Positions 13,307 through 21,765 of a stretch of 30,999 nucleotides of DNA are shown here, one piece after another. How positions within the stretch are numbered: the first letter of the stretch is position 1; every line of letters begins with the position of its first letter. This stretch comes from Sphingomonas sp. CCH10-B3 (lineage in GTDB: Bacteria > Pseudomonadota > Alphaproteobacteria > Sphingomonadales > Sphingomonadaceae): positions 1-30,999 of the forward strand of contig NZ_LSIJ01000039.1 in NCBI RefSeq assembly GCF_001556185.1, written 5' to 3'. The notes beneath the pieces were generated by a model, which was given only the letters and a program-made list of their open reading frames with translations, was not told where the DNA came from and ran no database searches. Made by a program: the position numbers and the translations under genes.

Positions 13307-13415
13307 GGCCATCCTGCAGTCACGGGTCGGACCCGCGACTTTTGCGATGGCACGGTGCGCTTATCAAGCGCCGCGCGTGCGGCGACGTACCGGCAGCTGT
13401 GCCATTACAGTGCGA

Positions 13416-14432
13416 CTAGATGCCGCCCTTGAACGCGTCGGAGATCGAACAGGCCGCCGGTCCCAGAATGACGACGAACAGCGTCGGCAGAATGAACAGG
13501 ATCAGCGGGATCGTCATGATCGCGGGCAGGCGCGCGGCCTTTTCCTCGGCGCGCATCATGCGTTCGTTGCGGAATTCGGCCGACAGCACGCGCAAGGCGC
13601 TGGCGAGCGGGGTGCCGTATTTTTCGGTTTGCACCATCGTCGTCACCACGCCCTTGACGGCATCGAGTGCGACGCGCTGGGCGAGGTTTTCGAACGCCTG
13701 ACGCCGCTCGGCAAGAAAACCCAGCTCGATCGCGGTCAGCGTGAATTCATCGCCTAGTTCGGGATAGGCGCGGCCGAGTTCGCGCGCCACACGCCCGAAT
13801 GCAGCGTCGACCGTCAGACCCGCTTCGGCGCAGATAACGAGCAGGTCGAGCGCATCGGGCAAACCCTTGCGGATCGCGTTCGAGCGATTGTCGATCTTGT
13901 TCTTCAGATAAAGGTCGGGTGCCTTGTAGGCGAGGATGAAGCTGCCCGCGACCAGGCCATAAGCCTTCAGCGGCGACCAGTCCGAAAACATGTCGGTGCC
14001 ATAGACGAGGTACAGCATCAGCCCGCCGAACACGACGGGCAGCACCATCCGCCCGAAAATGACCGCGACCGCATATTCCTTCGAGCGGATACCCGCCTGC
14101 AGCAGCTTTACCTGCGCCTGCTTGACCTGGCTGTCCTGCAGCACTTTCAGCGACTGCAGCATGTTGCGGATCGTGTCGGTAGTCTGGTTCTGGCGAACCA
14201 GCTTCGCGCGCCGCTTCGAAGTCGACGCGGTGATGCCCGCCTTCAACTGTTCGCGGCGATCGTTGAGCGCCTTGACGCGCTTGGCCATCGGATCGCGCAC
14301 GGTGGTCGCGGCATAGATCGCAAGCAGCACCATGAAGGCAGCGATGCCCGACAGGATCGTGGCGACGGCAACGACATCGACGCCCAGAATCTTGGGGCCG
14401 CCGGTGGCTGCGAAGCTGGCAAGAAAGAACAT
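13416..14432 (-). CDS. tadC: Tad/Flp pilus inner-membrane platform protein TadC
   Basis: A 338-residue type II secretion F-domain protein (PF00482). In the Tad/Flp system TadB and TadC form the inner-membrane platform on which the CpaF/TadA ATPase drives pilin polymerisation. Transmembrane segments lie near the N-terminus (about 22-42), in the middle (about 130-150 and 160-178) and at the C-terminus (about 305-328). The GspF signature is GLPDALDLLVICAEAGLTVD, followed by QTEKYGTPLASALRVLSAEFR. AAGGG upstream of the ATG may serve as a ribosome binding site. It is the last pilus gene of the minus-strand operon and starts 12 bp after the tadB stop. Confidence 0.93.
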   Translation of the reverse strand: MFFLASFAATGGPKILGVDVVAVATILSGIAAFMVLLAIYAATTVRDPMAKRVKALNDRREQLKAGITASTSKRRAKLVRQNQTTDTIRNMLQSLKVLQDSQVKQAQVKLLQAGIRSKEYAVAVIFGRMVLPVVFGGLMLYLVYGTDMFSDWSPLKAYGLVAGSFILAYKAPDLYLKNKIDNRSNAIRKGLPDALDLLVICAEAGLTVDAAFGRVARELGRAYPELGDEFTLTAIELGFLAERRQAFENLAQRVALDAVKGVVTTMVQTEKYGTPLASALRVLSAEFRNERMMRAEEKAARLPAIMTIPLILFILPTLFVVILGPAACSISDAFKGGI

Positions 14433-14444
14433 CCGCCGCGCCCT

Positions 14445-15419
14445 TCAGATTTCGAAATTGACCATGCGCGCCATGATGAACGCGCCGATTCCCATCCAGC
14501 CCATGCCGCCCAGACCCGCGACGATCAGCCGCTGGTCGGTGAAGAAGCCGTACATGTAGCTGGCGTTGATTGCCCAGATCATGCCGAACACGATGAACGG
14601 CAGCGAACCGACGATATAGGCCGAGGCCTTGGATTCGGACGACATCGCCTTGATCTTCAGCTTCATCTGGCCGCGCTGGCGCAGCACCGTCGCCAGATTG
14701 GCGAGCGTTTCAGCCAAGTTGCCGCCGGTTTCGCGCTGGATGGCGATGGTGATGACGAAGAACTGGAATTCAGGCGTGCCGAGCCGGTCGGCAGTGTCCT
14801 GAAGCGCCGCGTCCATCGTGCGGCCGATCTTCATCTTGTCGGTGATGGAACGGAACTCGACGCCGACCGGGCCATCGACCTCGGCGCCGACCACCGCCAT
14901 CGTCTCGCCGATCGGTAGACCCGAGCGCAAGCCGCGCACGAGCAGTTCGATCGCATCGGGGAATTTCGCGTTGAACTGCTTGATGCGCCGACCGATGAAG
15001 AAGCCGACCACGAGATGCGGCAAACCCGCGCCGACAATTACGCCGAGCCCGAGCGCGAGCAGAATCGGTCCGCCGCGCAGCCAGACGAGCAACGCGACCA
15101 CGATGAACAGGCCGAGCGTCGCCATGCCATATTGGCCGACGGTCCAGGTCTTGCCGGTCTGCGACAGCCGTTTGCGCAGCAGCGCGGGGTTGGGAAGGAT
15201 GCTGGAAAAGGCAGTTTCGACGCGGGTCGCGCGGTTGGCGGTGATGCGGCGAAGCTGCGCTTCGACAACCGCGCCAGTCGAACCATTGTGGCGATCGGCG
15301 ACGGTCTTCAGCCGGCGTGCCTTCGCGCGCTGGGGCGACGGGCCGGCAAAGGCGAAGACGAGCATCAAGAGCACGACCAGCGCGCCCGTTGCCAACATGG
15401 CCACCGTCATCACCGGCAC
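14445..15419 (-). CDS. tadB: Tad/Flp pilus inner-membrane platform protein TadB
   Basis: A 324-residue type II secretion F-domain protein (PF00482), partner of TadC. An N-terminal transmembrane segment (about 5-25) and a basic stretch precede a hydrophobic pair (about 98-140). The GspF domain contains FPDAIELLVRGLRSGLPIGE and QRETGGNLAETLANLATVLR, and C-terminal transmembrane helices follow (about 265-285 and 298-320). The start is a GTG at 15417-15419 with GGGAG upstream; an ATG three codons in (15408-15410) is also possible. In related operons cpaF/tadA would be expected between cpaE and this gene, but only 48 bp separate them here. Confidence 0.93.
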   Translation of the reverse strand: MPVMTVAMLATGALVVLLMLVFAFAGPSPQRAKARRLKTVADRHNGSTGAVVEAQLRRITANRATRVETAFSSILPNPALLRKRLSQTGKTWTVGQYGMATLGLFIVVALLVWLRGGPILLALGLGVIVGAGLPHLVVGFFIGRRIKQFNAKFPDAIELLVRGLRSGLPIGETMAVVGAEVDGPVGVEFRSITDKMKIGRTMDAALQDTADRLGTPEFQFFVITIAIQRETGGNLAETLANLATVLRQRGQMKLKIKAMSSESKASAYIVGSLPFIVFGMIWAINASYMYGFFTDQRLIVAGLGGMGWMGIGAFIMARMVNFEI

Positions 15420-15467
15420 TTCGCTACTCCCACTTTCGCCCGCGCCTGCAGCCGCGGGCTGACCAAC

Positions 15468-16781
15468 TTACTTTGCCTTGGCAGTGCGCTTCGGCATCAG
15501 CGACTTGAGATCGCCAAACTTGCCCATCAGCGATGATGCGCCGCCTTCAGCCGTGGCCGGCTTGGCACTGCCCTTGTTCTTGCCCTTGCCGACCGGCTCG
15601 GCACCGCCATCGGCCAACGCCAGCAATCGCGACGAGAGGTCGGCGAGCGGCGCCATCGTCTTGGAACCCTTGCCGACTTCGGCCATCGGCTTGCCGAGCT
15701 TGGCCGCCTGCGCGGCAAGTTTCTGGTCGAATGCCAGCGCAACATCGACCTTGCGCTCGATCGAGCCTTCAAAATCCTTGCGGCTGATTTCGAGCGGCGC
15801 GTTGGCGTGGACCTTGTTCGCCACGACGAACACCTGCGTCTGCGGCGCATTCGATTTCATCCACGACAGGATGCGGATGGTGTCGCGGGCCGCCGCCAGC
15901 GTGAATTCGGTCACGACGATTGCCATCTGCACGTCGCTCATCAGATGCGGATGGTTGACCAGCATCGCGCGCGGCAGGTCGGTGATGGTGCATTCGAACG
16001 CGACGCGCATTTCCTCCTGCAACTGGTAGAAGGCAGCGCCATCGCTGATGATCGGTGCGTTGATCGGCGCTTCGGCCGACAGGATCGACAGCCGCTCGCT
16101 CGACTTCACCATCGCGCGTTCGATGAACAGACCGTCGATGCGGCTCGGGTTTTCGATCGCATCGGTCAGCCCGCGACCCGGCTCGAGGTCGAGCGCGAGC
16201 GCCGCGGTGCCGAAATGCACGTCGAGATCGAGCAGCGCCGTCGTGCGGCTGGCCTTGTCGCTGGTCAGCCAAGCGAGCGACGTGGCAATCGACGAAGCGC
16301 CAACGCCGCCGCGGGTGCCGATGACGGCGACCGAGCAATGCGGGCGTTCTTCACCCTGTTCGACCTGCTTCGGCGCATTGAGCAGCGCTTGTGCGGTCGC
16401 AAAGGCTTCGCGCAGCATGTCGGGATTGAGAGGCTTGAGCAGATAATCCTGAATGCCGCTCGCGACGAGATCGCGGTACAGGCGGACGTCGTTGACTTGG
16501 CCGGCGGCAATCACCACCGTGCCGGGCTCGCAGACTTCGGCAAGCGCGTTGATGTCGTTGAGCGGATCGCCGCTTTCGGACAGGTCGACGAACAGCACAT
16601 GCGGGCTCGCCGACACCGACAGCGTCTGCACGGCGTTGCGCAGGCCGCCCTTGTTGACCTTTTCAGGCGCCCAGCCGAGCTCGATCGCGATCGGGCGAAT
16701 CGCCTCGGCGGTCGTCTCGTCGCAGACAAAGCCGACGAAGGGTTCGCGGGTGCCGGGGCGACCGGTCCAGGGTGCGTTCAT
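15468..16781 (-). CDS. cpaE: Tad pilus localisation ATPase-like protein CpaE/TadZ
   Basis: A 437-residue CpaE/TadZ protein, a MinD/ParA-superfamily member that positions the Tad pilus machine at the pole in characterised systems. It has an N-terminal response-regulator-like domain (about 15-130, with VLFVDLSES and LLKPLNPDMLREAF) and a ParA-like domain with GTRGGVGASS at 155-164 and TTALLDLDVHFG. The deviant Walker A motif is degenerate: the lysines of the KGGxGKT pattern are replaced by Arg and Ala, as is known for several CpaE proteins. A Gly/Lys/Ala-rich tail ends in KRTAKAK. The start overlaps the cpaD stop by one base (TAATG), indicating coupling. Confidence 0.93.
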   Translation of the reverse strand: MNAPWTGRPGTREPFVGFVCDETTAEAIRPIAIELGWAPEKVNKGGLRNAVQTLSVSASPHVLFVDLSESGDPLNDINALAEVCEPGTVVIAAGQVNDVRLYRDLVASGIQDYLLKPLNPDMLREAFATAQALLNAPKQVEQGEERPHCSVAVIGTRGGVGASSIATSLAWLTSDKASRTTALLDLDVHFGTAALALDLEPGRGLTDAIENPSRIDGLFIERAMVKSSERLSILSAEAPINAPIISDGAAFYQLQEEMRVAFECTITDLPRAMLVNHPHLMSDVQMAIVVTEFTLAAARDTIRILSWMKSNAPQTQVFVVANKVHANAPLEISRKDFEGSIERKVDVALAFDQKLAAQAAKLGKPMAEVGKGSKTMAPLADLSSRLLALADGGAEPVGKGKNKGSAKPATAEGGASSLMGKFGDLKSLMPKRTAKAK

Positions 16782-17413
16782 TACTTGCCTCCGGTGCTTT
16801 CGGACTTCAGGCCATTGGCCCCGCTGCTGGTGGTCCGGCGCAGCAGCTGGACCGCCTTGCTGCTCGTGACCGGATCGGTGGCGCCGGTTGCGCCGCGGCC
16901 ATGGACCAGATCTTCGGGCTGGGCGACCATCGCCGCGAGGTTCGAATTGATCGCGCAGCCGTGGTTGGACGTTGTATTGCCTTCGAATTCGGCATTGCCG
17001 TTGCGGCTATAGTCGGGGCAGCCCGGGACGCTCGCGACCGCGCGGGTAATGACGACGCGGACGGCGCCGGGCGTCATTGCAGCGGCCGTGATCGGCGCAT
17101 TGTCTTCGAGGAACAGGCCATAGCGTGCAACCAGGCCAGCGATCTGCTCGCGAACGCCGCTGGCGGTGCCGCTCGGATCGTCGACGGCAATGCGATCGCC
17201 ATAGCCGACCCGCAGCGCCGCCATCCAGCCGACCAGACGCTGGAGTTCGGCGGGCGAGGCGCGGCCACCGTCGGTGACAACGTCGAAGACATAATCAGTG
17301 CGCGAGACGACTGGCTGGTGAACGGTTTCAAGCCCGCGATTGGGCGTGCCCGTGCACCCTGCAACCAGCAAGGCAGGCGCGGCGAACAGGATCATCGAGA
17401 GACGGGTGCGCAT
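16781..17413 (-). CDS. cpaD: Tad pilus assembly lipoprotein CpaD
   Basis: A 210-residue CpaD-family lipoprotein. The signal peptide ends in LLVAGC, a good lipobox, so the mature protein starts at Cys20 and probably goes to the outer membrane with the CpaC secretin. Family features are ELQRLVGWMAALRVGYGDRI in the middle and a C-terminal SVPGCPDYSRNGNAEF...SNHGCAINSNLAAMV region with DLVHGR, matching the conserved CpaD cysteine region. I chose the ATG at 17411-17413 because AGGAG precedes it; ten upstream in-frame residues are not needed. It starts 26 bp after the cpaC stop and overlaps cpaE by one base. Confidence 0.92.
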   Translation of the reverse strand: MRTRLSMILFAAPALLVAGCTGTPNRGLETVHQPVVSRTDYVFDVVTDGGRASPAELQRLVGWMAALRVGYGDRIAVDDPSGTASGVREQIAGLVARYGLFLEDNAPITAAAMTPGAVRVVITRAVASVPGCPDYSRNGNAEFEGNTTSNHGCAINSNLAAMVAQPEDLVHGRGATGATDPVTSSKAVQLLRRTTSSGANGLKSESTGGK

Positions 17414-17439
17414 GGCTTTCTCCTGAGGACGACGGGCGA

Positions 17440-19191
17440 TCATTGCAGGTTGAATCCGGGGGCGGCGCCGGGCGACTTGCGCGGTTCGGGCAGGACGACC
17501 TTCTCCTCACGCCGGGCCGGTGCCGCAGGCGGCGTTTGCGATGCCGGGGCAACTTCGGGGCCGGCAGTGAGGCCGAGCGACGGCGCAACGACGGTCTGCG
17601 GTGGCGCCATCGACGGCTTGGGCCGTTCGCCGCCGCTGGTGCCGCCACCGAGCTGGCCAAGGAACACGCGGCCCAGATCGGTCGGTGCCTTATAGCCATC
17701 GGTCGGCAGCACGATGTCGTTGGCGTGGACCGGCTTCACCAGATAGGGCGTAATCACGATCACCAGTTCGGTTTCGTTGCGCTGGAAGCCGTTCGAGCGG
17801 AACAGCGACCCGACGATCGGGATGTTGCCGAGCCCCGGCGTCTGCTCGATCGAGTTGTTGTGGTCGTTCTGGAGCAGGCCCGCGATCATCATGCTCTGGC
17901 CCGAGCCGAGCTCGACCGTCGTTTCGGCGCGGCGGGTGCTGAGCGCAGGGATCGTCGTGCCGTTGATCTGCACAGCGCCCGAGCTGGTCAGCTGCGACAC
18001 TTCGGGGCGCACGCGCAGGCTGATGCGGCCATCGGCAAGCACCGTCGGCGTATAAGCAAGGCTGATGCCGTACTGCTTATATTCGACCGACACCGCGCCT
18101 AAGCCCTGGCTGATCGGGATCGGGAATTCGCCGCCCGCCAGGAACGAGCTGGTTTCGCCCGACAGTGCGGTCAGATTGGGTTCGGCCAGCGTCGAGACCT
18201 GACCGTTGCGTTCGCCAAGGTCGATCGCCTGCAGAATGTCGAGCCCGAACAGCTTGCCGGCAAGGCCGAGCGTGGTGAAGGCCGTCGCGCTCTTGGCGAT
18301 TTCCGAGATGCTCGATCCGCGCGGATTGATGAATTGGCCGGTCGAAGGGTCATAAGGGCCCGTGATCGTCCCGCCATTCGCGGTCGGAATGGTTGCGGTC
18401 GGATAAGTGGCAAGGTCGGCCGGCGTCACTGCACCGGGCGAGCGGCCCGAACCGACGCCGAACGAGAAGCCGCCCGTCGAGTCCTTGGTCGCAATGTTGC
18501 TGCTGATGTTCTTGACGAAGGTGCGGCTCACTTCGGCGATCTTGACGTGCAGCTGGACCTGCAGCGGCGTCGCCGTCCTCAGCCGGTTGATCACGACGAT
18601 CTTGAGCTGCGCGCCGGGAGCCGACACGTCGACACCGGGGTTGAGCAGCGACGCGGCGAGCGATTGCGCCTGCGAAATATCGTCAGGCGTCGCGACGGTG
18701 CCGGTCAGCACTGCGATCTGGCCAACCGTCGTGATGCGGATGTCGGCATCGGGCATCGCCAGCTTCATCATGCGATCAATCGAGGTCAGGTTCTGGCTGA
18801 CGCGGACGCTGGCGGCATAGACAACGCGGCCATCGCCGGCGGTCGCAAAGATCGTCGCTTCGCCGGTGTCCTTGCCGAACAGGTTCAGCTGGCGCGCGCT
18901 GCGGACATAGACATCGGCAACGGTCGGATTGGAAATCCAGACATCGGTAGCCGCCGACGGCAGCGTGATGAGTTCGCCCTCGCCGATCGACAGCTTGACT
19001 TCGTTGGTCGGCCGCTGGACGCCGGCTGGCAGTTGCGAATAGTGCGTCGCCATCGGCCGCGGCGGCATCGGACGCGTGGGCGTAACGGGCCGGGGGCGCG
19101 CCGTCTGCGCCCACAGCGCCAACGGCGTGCTGACGATCAGCGCCGTTGCGACGGTCGTCCGCAGCGTGCGTTGCAGGATGGTCGGGCGCAT
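17440..19191 (-). CDS. cpaC: Tad pilus outer-membrane secretin CpaC/RcpA
   Basis: A 583-residue secretin through which the Flp pilus crosses the outer membrane. A signal peptide (about 1-29) is followed by a Pro/Arg-rich linker, the pilus N-terminal domain (about 60-135, with ITLPSAATDVWISNPTVADV), a BON-like region (about 140-200), and the secretin domain (about 320-500) with LAEPNLTALSGETSSFLAGG, VEYKQYGISLAYTPTVL and GLGNIPIVGSLFRS. The C-terminal Pro-rich tail (about 510-583) is low-complexity. The ATG at 19189-19191 lies one base after the cpaB stop, preceded by GGAAG. Length is somewhat above the family norm, mostly from the tail. Confidence 0.95.
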   Translation of the reverse strand: MRPTILQRTLRTTVATALIVSTPLALWAQTARPRPVTPTRPMPPRPMATHYSQLPAGVQRPTNEVKLSIGEGELITLPSAATDVWISNPTVADVYVRSARQLNLFGKDTGEATIFATAGDGRVVYAASVRVSQNLTSIDRMMKLAMPDADIRITTVGQIAVLTGTVATPDDISQAQSLAASLLNPGVDVSAPGAQLKIVVINRLRTATPLQVQLHVKIAEVSRTFVKNISSNIATKDSTGGFSFGVGSGRSPGAVTPADLATYPTATIPTANGGTITGPYDPSTGQFINPRGSSISEIAKSATAFTTLGLAGKLFGLDILQAIDLGERNGQVSTLAEPNLTALSGETSSFLAGGEFPIPISQGLGAVSVEYKQYGISLAYTPTVLADGRISLRVRPEVSQLTSSGAVQINGTTIPALSTRRAETTVELGSGQSMMIAGLLQNDHNNSIEQTPGLGNIPIVGSLFRSNGFQRNETELVIVITPYLVKPVHANDIVLPTDGYKAPTDLGRVFLGQLGGGTSGGERPKPSMAPPQTVVAPSLGLTAGPEVAPASQTPPAAPARREEKVVLPEPRKSPGAAPGFNLQ

Positions 19192-19192
19192 C

Positions 19193-20248
19193 TCAGTTCT
19201 TCCCCCCAATCGGAACTTCGGTCACGTTATTGCCCCGCGTCACACGAATGACCGGACCTTTGGGCGCCGCAGCGCCGGGATAGGGCGCGGTGGGCGCAGC
19301 CGGCGGAGTCACCGGACCACCGAGCGCGTTCAGGCCACCGGCAGGCTTGCCGGGCACGGTCGAGCGCTGGAAGCGCGAGACATCGGCACCGGTCGCATAG
19401 CTGTTCTTGCTGGCGGTGCCTTCGCCTTCGGCCTTTGCCATCATCGCGCGTTCGGCCTTGGGATCGTTGCCGGCTGGCACCGATACCGCGCCCGACGCGA
19501 TCGCCTCTTCGAGTTCGGCAGCATTGTCGGCGATCGAGCGCAGCGCGACCGTGAGCGTACCGCCCAGGTTCTGCGTAACTGCGATCTTTTCGGCGAGCTT
19601 CGGCGTCGCTTCGACGGTGACCGTCGAATAGGTGCGCACCACCGTCTTGCCATTGTCGTCGACGGTGTTGTCGGTGCGCTGGTCGGTTGCGAGCACGCGC
19701 AGATTCTTCAGCACGGTCTCGGTGACCTTCAGCGGCGGGCCATCGCCGCCACCAGCAACCGACTGCGTCAGCATCAGGTCGATCCGATCGCCCGGGAACA
19801 CGAAGCCGGCAACCGCCGACTGGGTCGACACCGGCACGGTGACGGCGCGCATGCCCGGCCCGAGTGCGGCGGCAAGGAAGCCGCGATCGCCCGGCTTCAC
19901 CAATGCGCCCTGCGTCAGCGGCTGGCCCGCGGTGACGGCGAAGCGCACGACGGTGCCCTGCAATTTCTTGAGATCGGTGTCGCCCTGGCCCTTCACGAAA
20001 TAGGCCTTGGGATCGACCAGCTCCTGCGGCCAGGGCTGAAACTTGACGGCGGTCGCGTCGAGGATGGTGCCGACCGGCAGCGCGCGGGTCGCGACGAGCA
20101 CTTCGGGCCCGTTGACCACGGGCGCGGGCGCGCCAACGGCGCTGGCGCCGGGCGCCGCACTGCCGACAAGCAGGCTGCGCGCCATGAACGCGGTTATCGC
20201 GGCGACCAGCAACGCGCCAACGAGCAATACGATCTTGCGAACATCCAT
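19193..20248 (-). CDS. cpaB: Tad pilus assembly protein CpaB/RcpC
   Basis: A 351-residue CpaB/RcpC protein. One N-terminal transmembrane anchor (about 4-28, DVRKIVLLVGALLVAAITAF) precedes a SAF domain (about 47-115, EVLVATRALPVGTIL) and the RcpC domain (about 130-230, GMRAVTVPVSTQSAVAGFVFPGDRIDLMLT). A long Ala/Pro/Gly-rich C-terminal tail follows from about 280. The protein is thought to act in the periplasm with the secretin. I chose the ATG at 20246-20248; a GTG four codons upstream (20258-20260) is the alternative. It starts 50 bp after the cpaA stop. Confidence 0.92.
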   Translation of the reverse strand: MDVRKIVLLVGALLVAAITAFMARSLLVGSAAPGASAVGAPAPVVNGPEVLVATRALPVGTILDATAVKFQPWPQELVDPKAYFVKGQGDTDLKKLQGTVVRFAVTAGQPLTQGALVKPGDRGFLAAALGPGMRAVTVPVSTQSAVAGFVFPGDRIDLMLTQSVAGGGDGPPLKVTETVLKNLRVLATDQRTDNTVDDNGKTVVRTYSTVTVEATPKLAEKIAVTQNLGGTLTVALRSIADNAAELEEAIASGAVSVPAGNDPKAERAMMAKAEGEGTASKNSYATGADVSRFQRSTVPGKPAGGLNALGGPVTPPAAPTAPYPGAAAPKGPVIRVTRGNNVTEVPIGGKN

Positions 20249-20298
20249 GACGTCTTGCACCCCTGTGGACGCGGATCACCTGATCCTGCGCCTACCCT

Positions 20299-20772
20299 TC
20301 ACGTAAATTGGTTAAGAAGCGGTTCACGCACCGCGAGCAGCCCGGCGATTGCGATCGCCACGCCGTAAGGAATTTCAACTGGTCCATCGGCCTTGCGCCA
20401 CCAACGCTCGGCGGCGACCAGCAAGGTGACGGCGCCACCGACCAGCGCCATCACCATCAGCAGCCCGACGAGCGCGGGCCACGGAAACCACAGCGCGAGC
20501 GCGCCGATCAGCTTCACATCGCCGCCGCCCATCTGCCCAAGCGCGAAAGCGCCGGTGAAAAACGCGAAAACCGCAAGCGCAATGCCGATCTGCAAGGCAA
20601 TGTCGGGCCACAGCGCGAACCCCGCCGCCCACCACCACAGCGGCGCGAGCAGCGCGATTACCGCGTTCTTCCAATTGGCAATCGTGCGCAGCCGCGCATC
20701 CTCGATCCCGCAGGACAGAAGCAGTACGGCCAGCACGACTGGCAGGATGACTGACAAATTGCCCCACGTCAT
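20299..20772 (-). CDS. cpaA: Type 4 prepilin-like peptidase CpaA/TadV (A24 family)
   Basis: A 157-residue A24A-type aspartic prepilin peptidase that would process Flp pilin and pseudopilins. It is a polytopic membrane protein lacking the N-terminal methylase domain of PilD, as is usual for CpaA/TadV. The two catalytic aspartates are likely in GIEDARLRTIANWKN (about 22-36) and the GxGD motif in QMGGGDVKLIGALALW (about 80-95). It is the first gene of the pilus operon; the ATG at 20770-20772 has no obvious ribosome binding site. Only 48 bp separate it from the divergent hydrolase gene, so both promoters must lie there or extend into the genes. No flp pilin gene is present in the window. Confidence 0.9.
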   Translation of the reverse strand: MTWGNLSVILPVVLAVLLLSCGIEDARLRTIANWKNAVIALLAPLWWWAAGFALWPDIALQIGIALAVFAFFTGAFALGQMGGGDVKLIGALALWFPWPALVGLLMVMALVGGAVTLLVAAERWWRKADGPVEIPYGVAIAIAGLLAVREPLLNQFT

Positions 20773-20820
20773 AGATTTACGTGCTAGACGACAGGGCTTT
20801 CCAAAAAGTAACCAAGCGCC

Positions 20821-21765
20821 ATGGCCTCATCCGCGTTGTACCGCCGAGCGATTCCTGCTGCGGCGCGTTTTTCCTCCTGGGTGGCGGCCGATGGCTGGTC
20901 GCTCCGCCGCTTCGACTGGCCCGCCGAAGGCAGGGCGCGCGGTCGCATCCTGTTTCAGGGTGGGCGCGGTGACATCCCCGAGAAATATCTGGAACTGTTC
21001 GCGCACTGGCACGCACAGGGCTGGTCGATCACCTCGTTCGACTGGCGCGGGCAGGGTGGATCGGGTCGCTTGTCGCCTGATCCGCGCGTTGGCCATGTCG
21101 ATGATTTCGCCGATTACATCCGCGATCTTGCCGAATTCTGGCACGGTTGGGTGGCGGAAGGGCAGGGGCCAACGGTGGTGATGGGGCATTCGATGGGCGG
21201 CCACCTTATCCTGCGCGGGCTGGTGGAGGGCGTCATTCGTCCCGACGCGGCCGTGCTGGTCGCGCCGATGCTCGGCCTGAAGAGCGCGTTCGGGCCCTGG
21301 CTCGGGTCGCGGATCGCCGGCATCATCGGCAACATTGGCAATGGTGCGCGGGCGGCGTGGCGCGAGAATGAAAAGCCGGGCGCGACCGAAACCCGCCAGA
21401 GCCTGTTGACGCATGATCTCGACCGCTATGCCGATGAACTGTGGTGGCAGCACAGCAAGCCCGAGCTCGTGCTGGGCCCGCCGAGCTGGCGCTGGGTGAT
21501 CGCCGCCTTTGCCTCCACGCAGGCGCTTCGCAGCGATACACGCCTCAAAACGCTCGCGGTCCCGGTGCTGGTGCTGGCGCCGATGGCCGATGCGCTGGTC
21601 GACGCGCGCGTGGCGGTCGCAATCGCCGGGCGGCTGCCCGATGCCCGATTGGTGCGCTTTGGCGACGAGGCCGCGCATGAAGTGCTGCGCGAGGTCGACG
21701 CGGTTCGCAATCGCGCGATTGCCGAAACCGACCTGTTCCTTGCCGCGCGCGTGCCGGCTGCATGA
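20821..21765 (+). CDS. Alpha/beta hydrolase, lysophospholipase (PldB-like)
   Basis: A 314-residue alpha/beta hydrolase of the serine aminopeptidase S33/lysophospholipase type. The nucleophile elbow is GHSMGG with Ser124; ITSFDWRGQGGSGR at about 70-83 is the typical strand preceding the oxyanion region. LAVPVLVLAPMADALVD carries the probable acid Asp, and the DEAAHEVLRE segment near the C-terminus has the probable catalytic His. No signal peptide is visible, so it is probably cytoplasmic. The substrate could be a lysophospholipid or monoglyceride; this is by family only. The ATG at 20821 has a weak ribosome binding site. Its TGA overlaps the ATG of the following oxidoreductase gene, so they form a coupled pair. 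Confidence 0.88.
   Translation: MASSALYRRAIPAAARFSSWVAADGWSLRRFDWPAEGRARGRILFQGGRGDIPEKYLELFAHWHAQGWSITSFDWRGQGGSGRLSPDPRVGHVDDFADYIRDLAEFWHGWVAEGQGPTVVMGHSMGGHLILRGLVEGVIRPDAAVLVAPMLGLKSAFGPWLGSRIAGIIGNIGNGARAAWRENEKPGATETRQSLLTHDLDRYADELWWQHSKPELVLGPPSWRWVIAAFASTQALRSDTRLKTLAVPVLVLAPMADALVDARVAVAIAGRLPDARLVRFGDEAAHEVLREVDAVRNRAIAETDLFLAARVPAA

Noticed and set aside
15807..17012. 401-residue plus-strand frame opposite cpaE/cpaD
   Set aside because: Antisense shadow; cpaE and cpaD have clear motifs and coupled starts.
19076..20368. 430-residue plus-strand frame opposite cpaB
   Set aside because: Antisense shadow of a well-supported Tad pilus gene.
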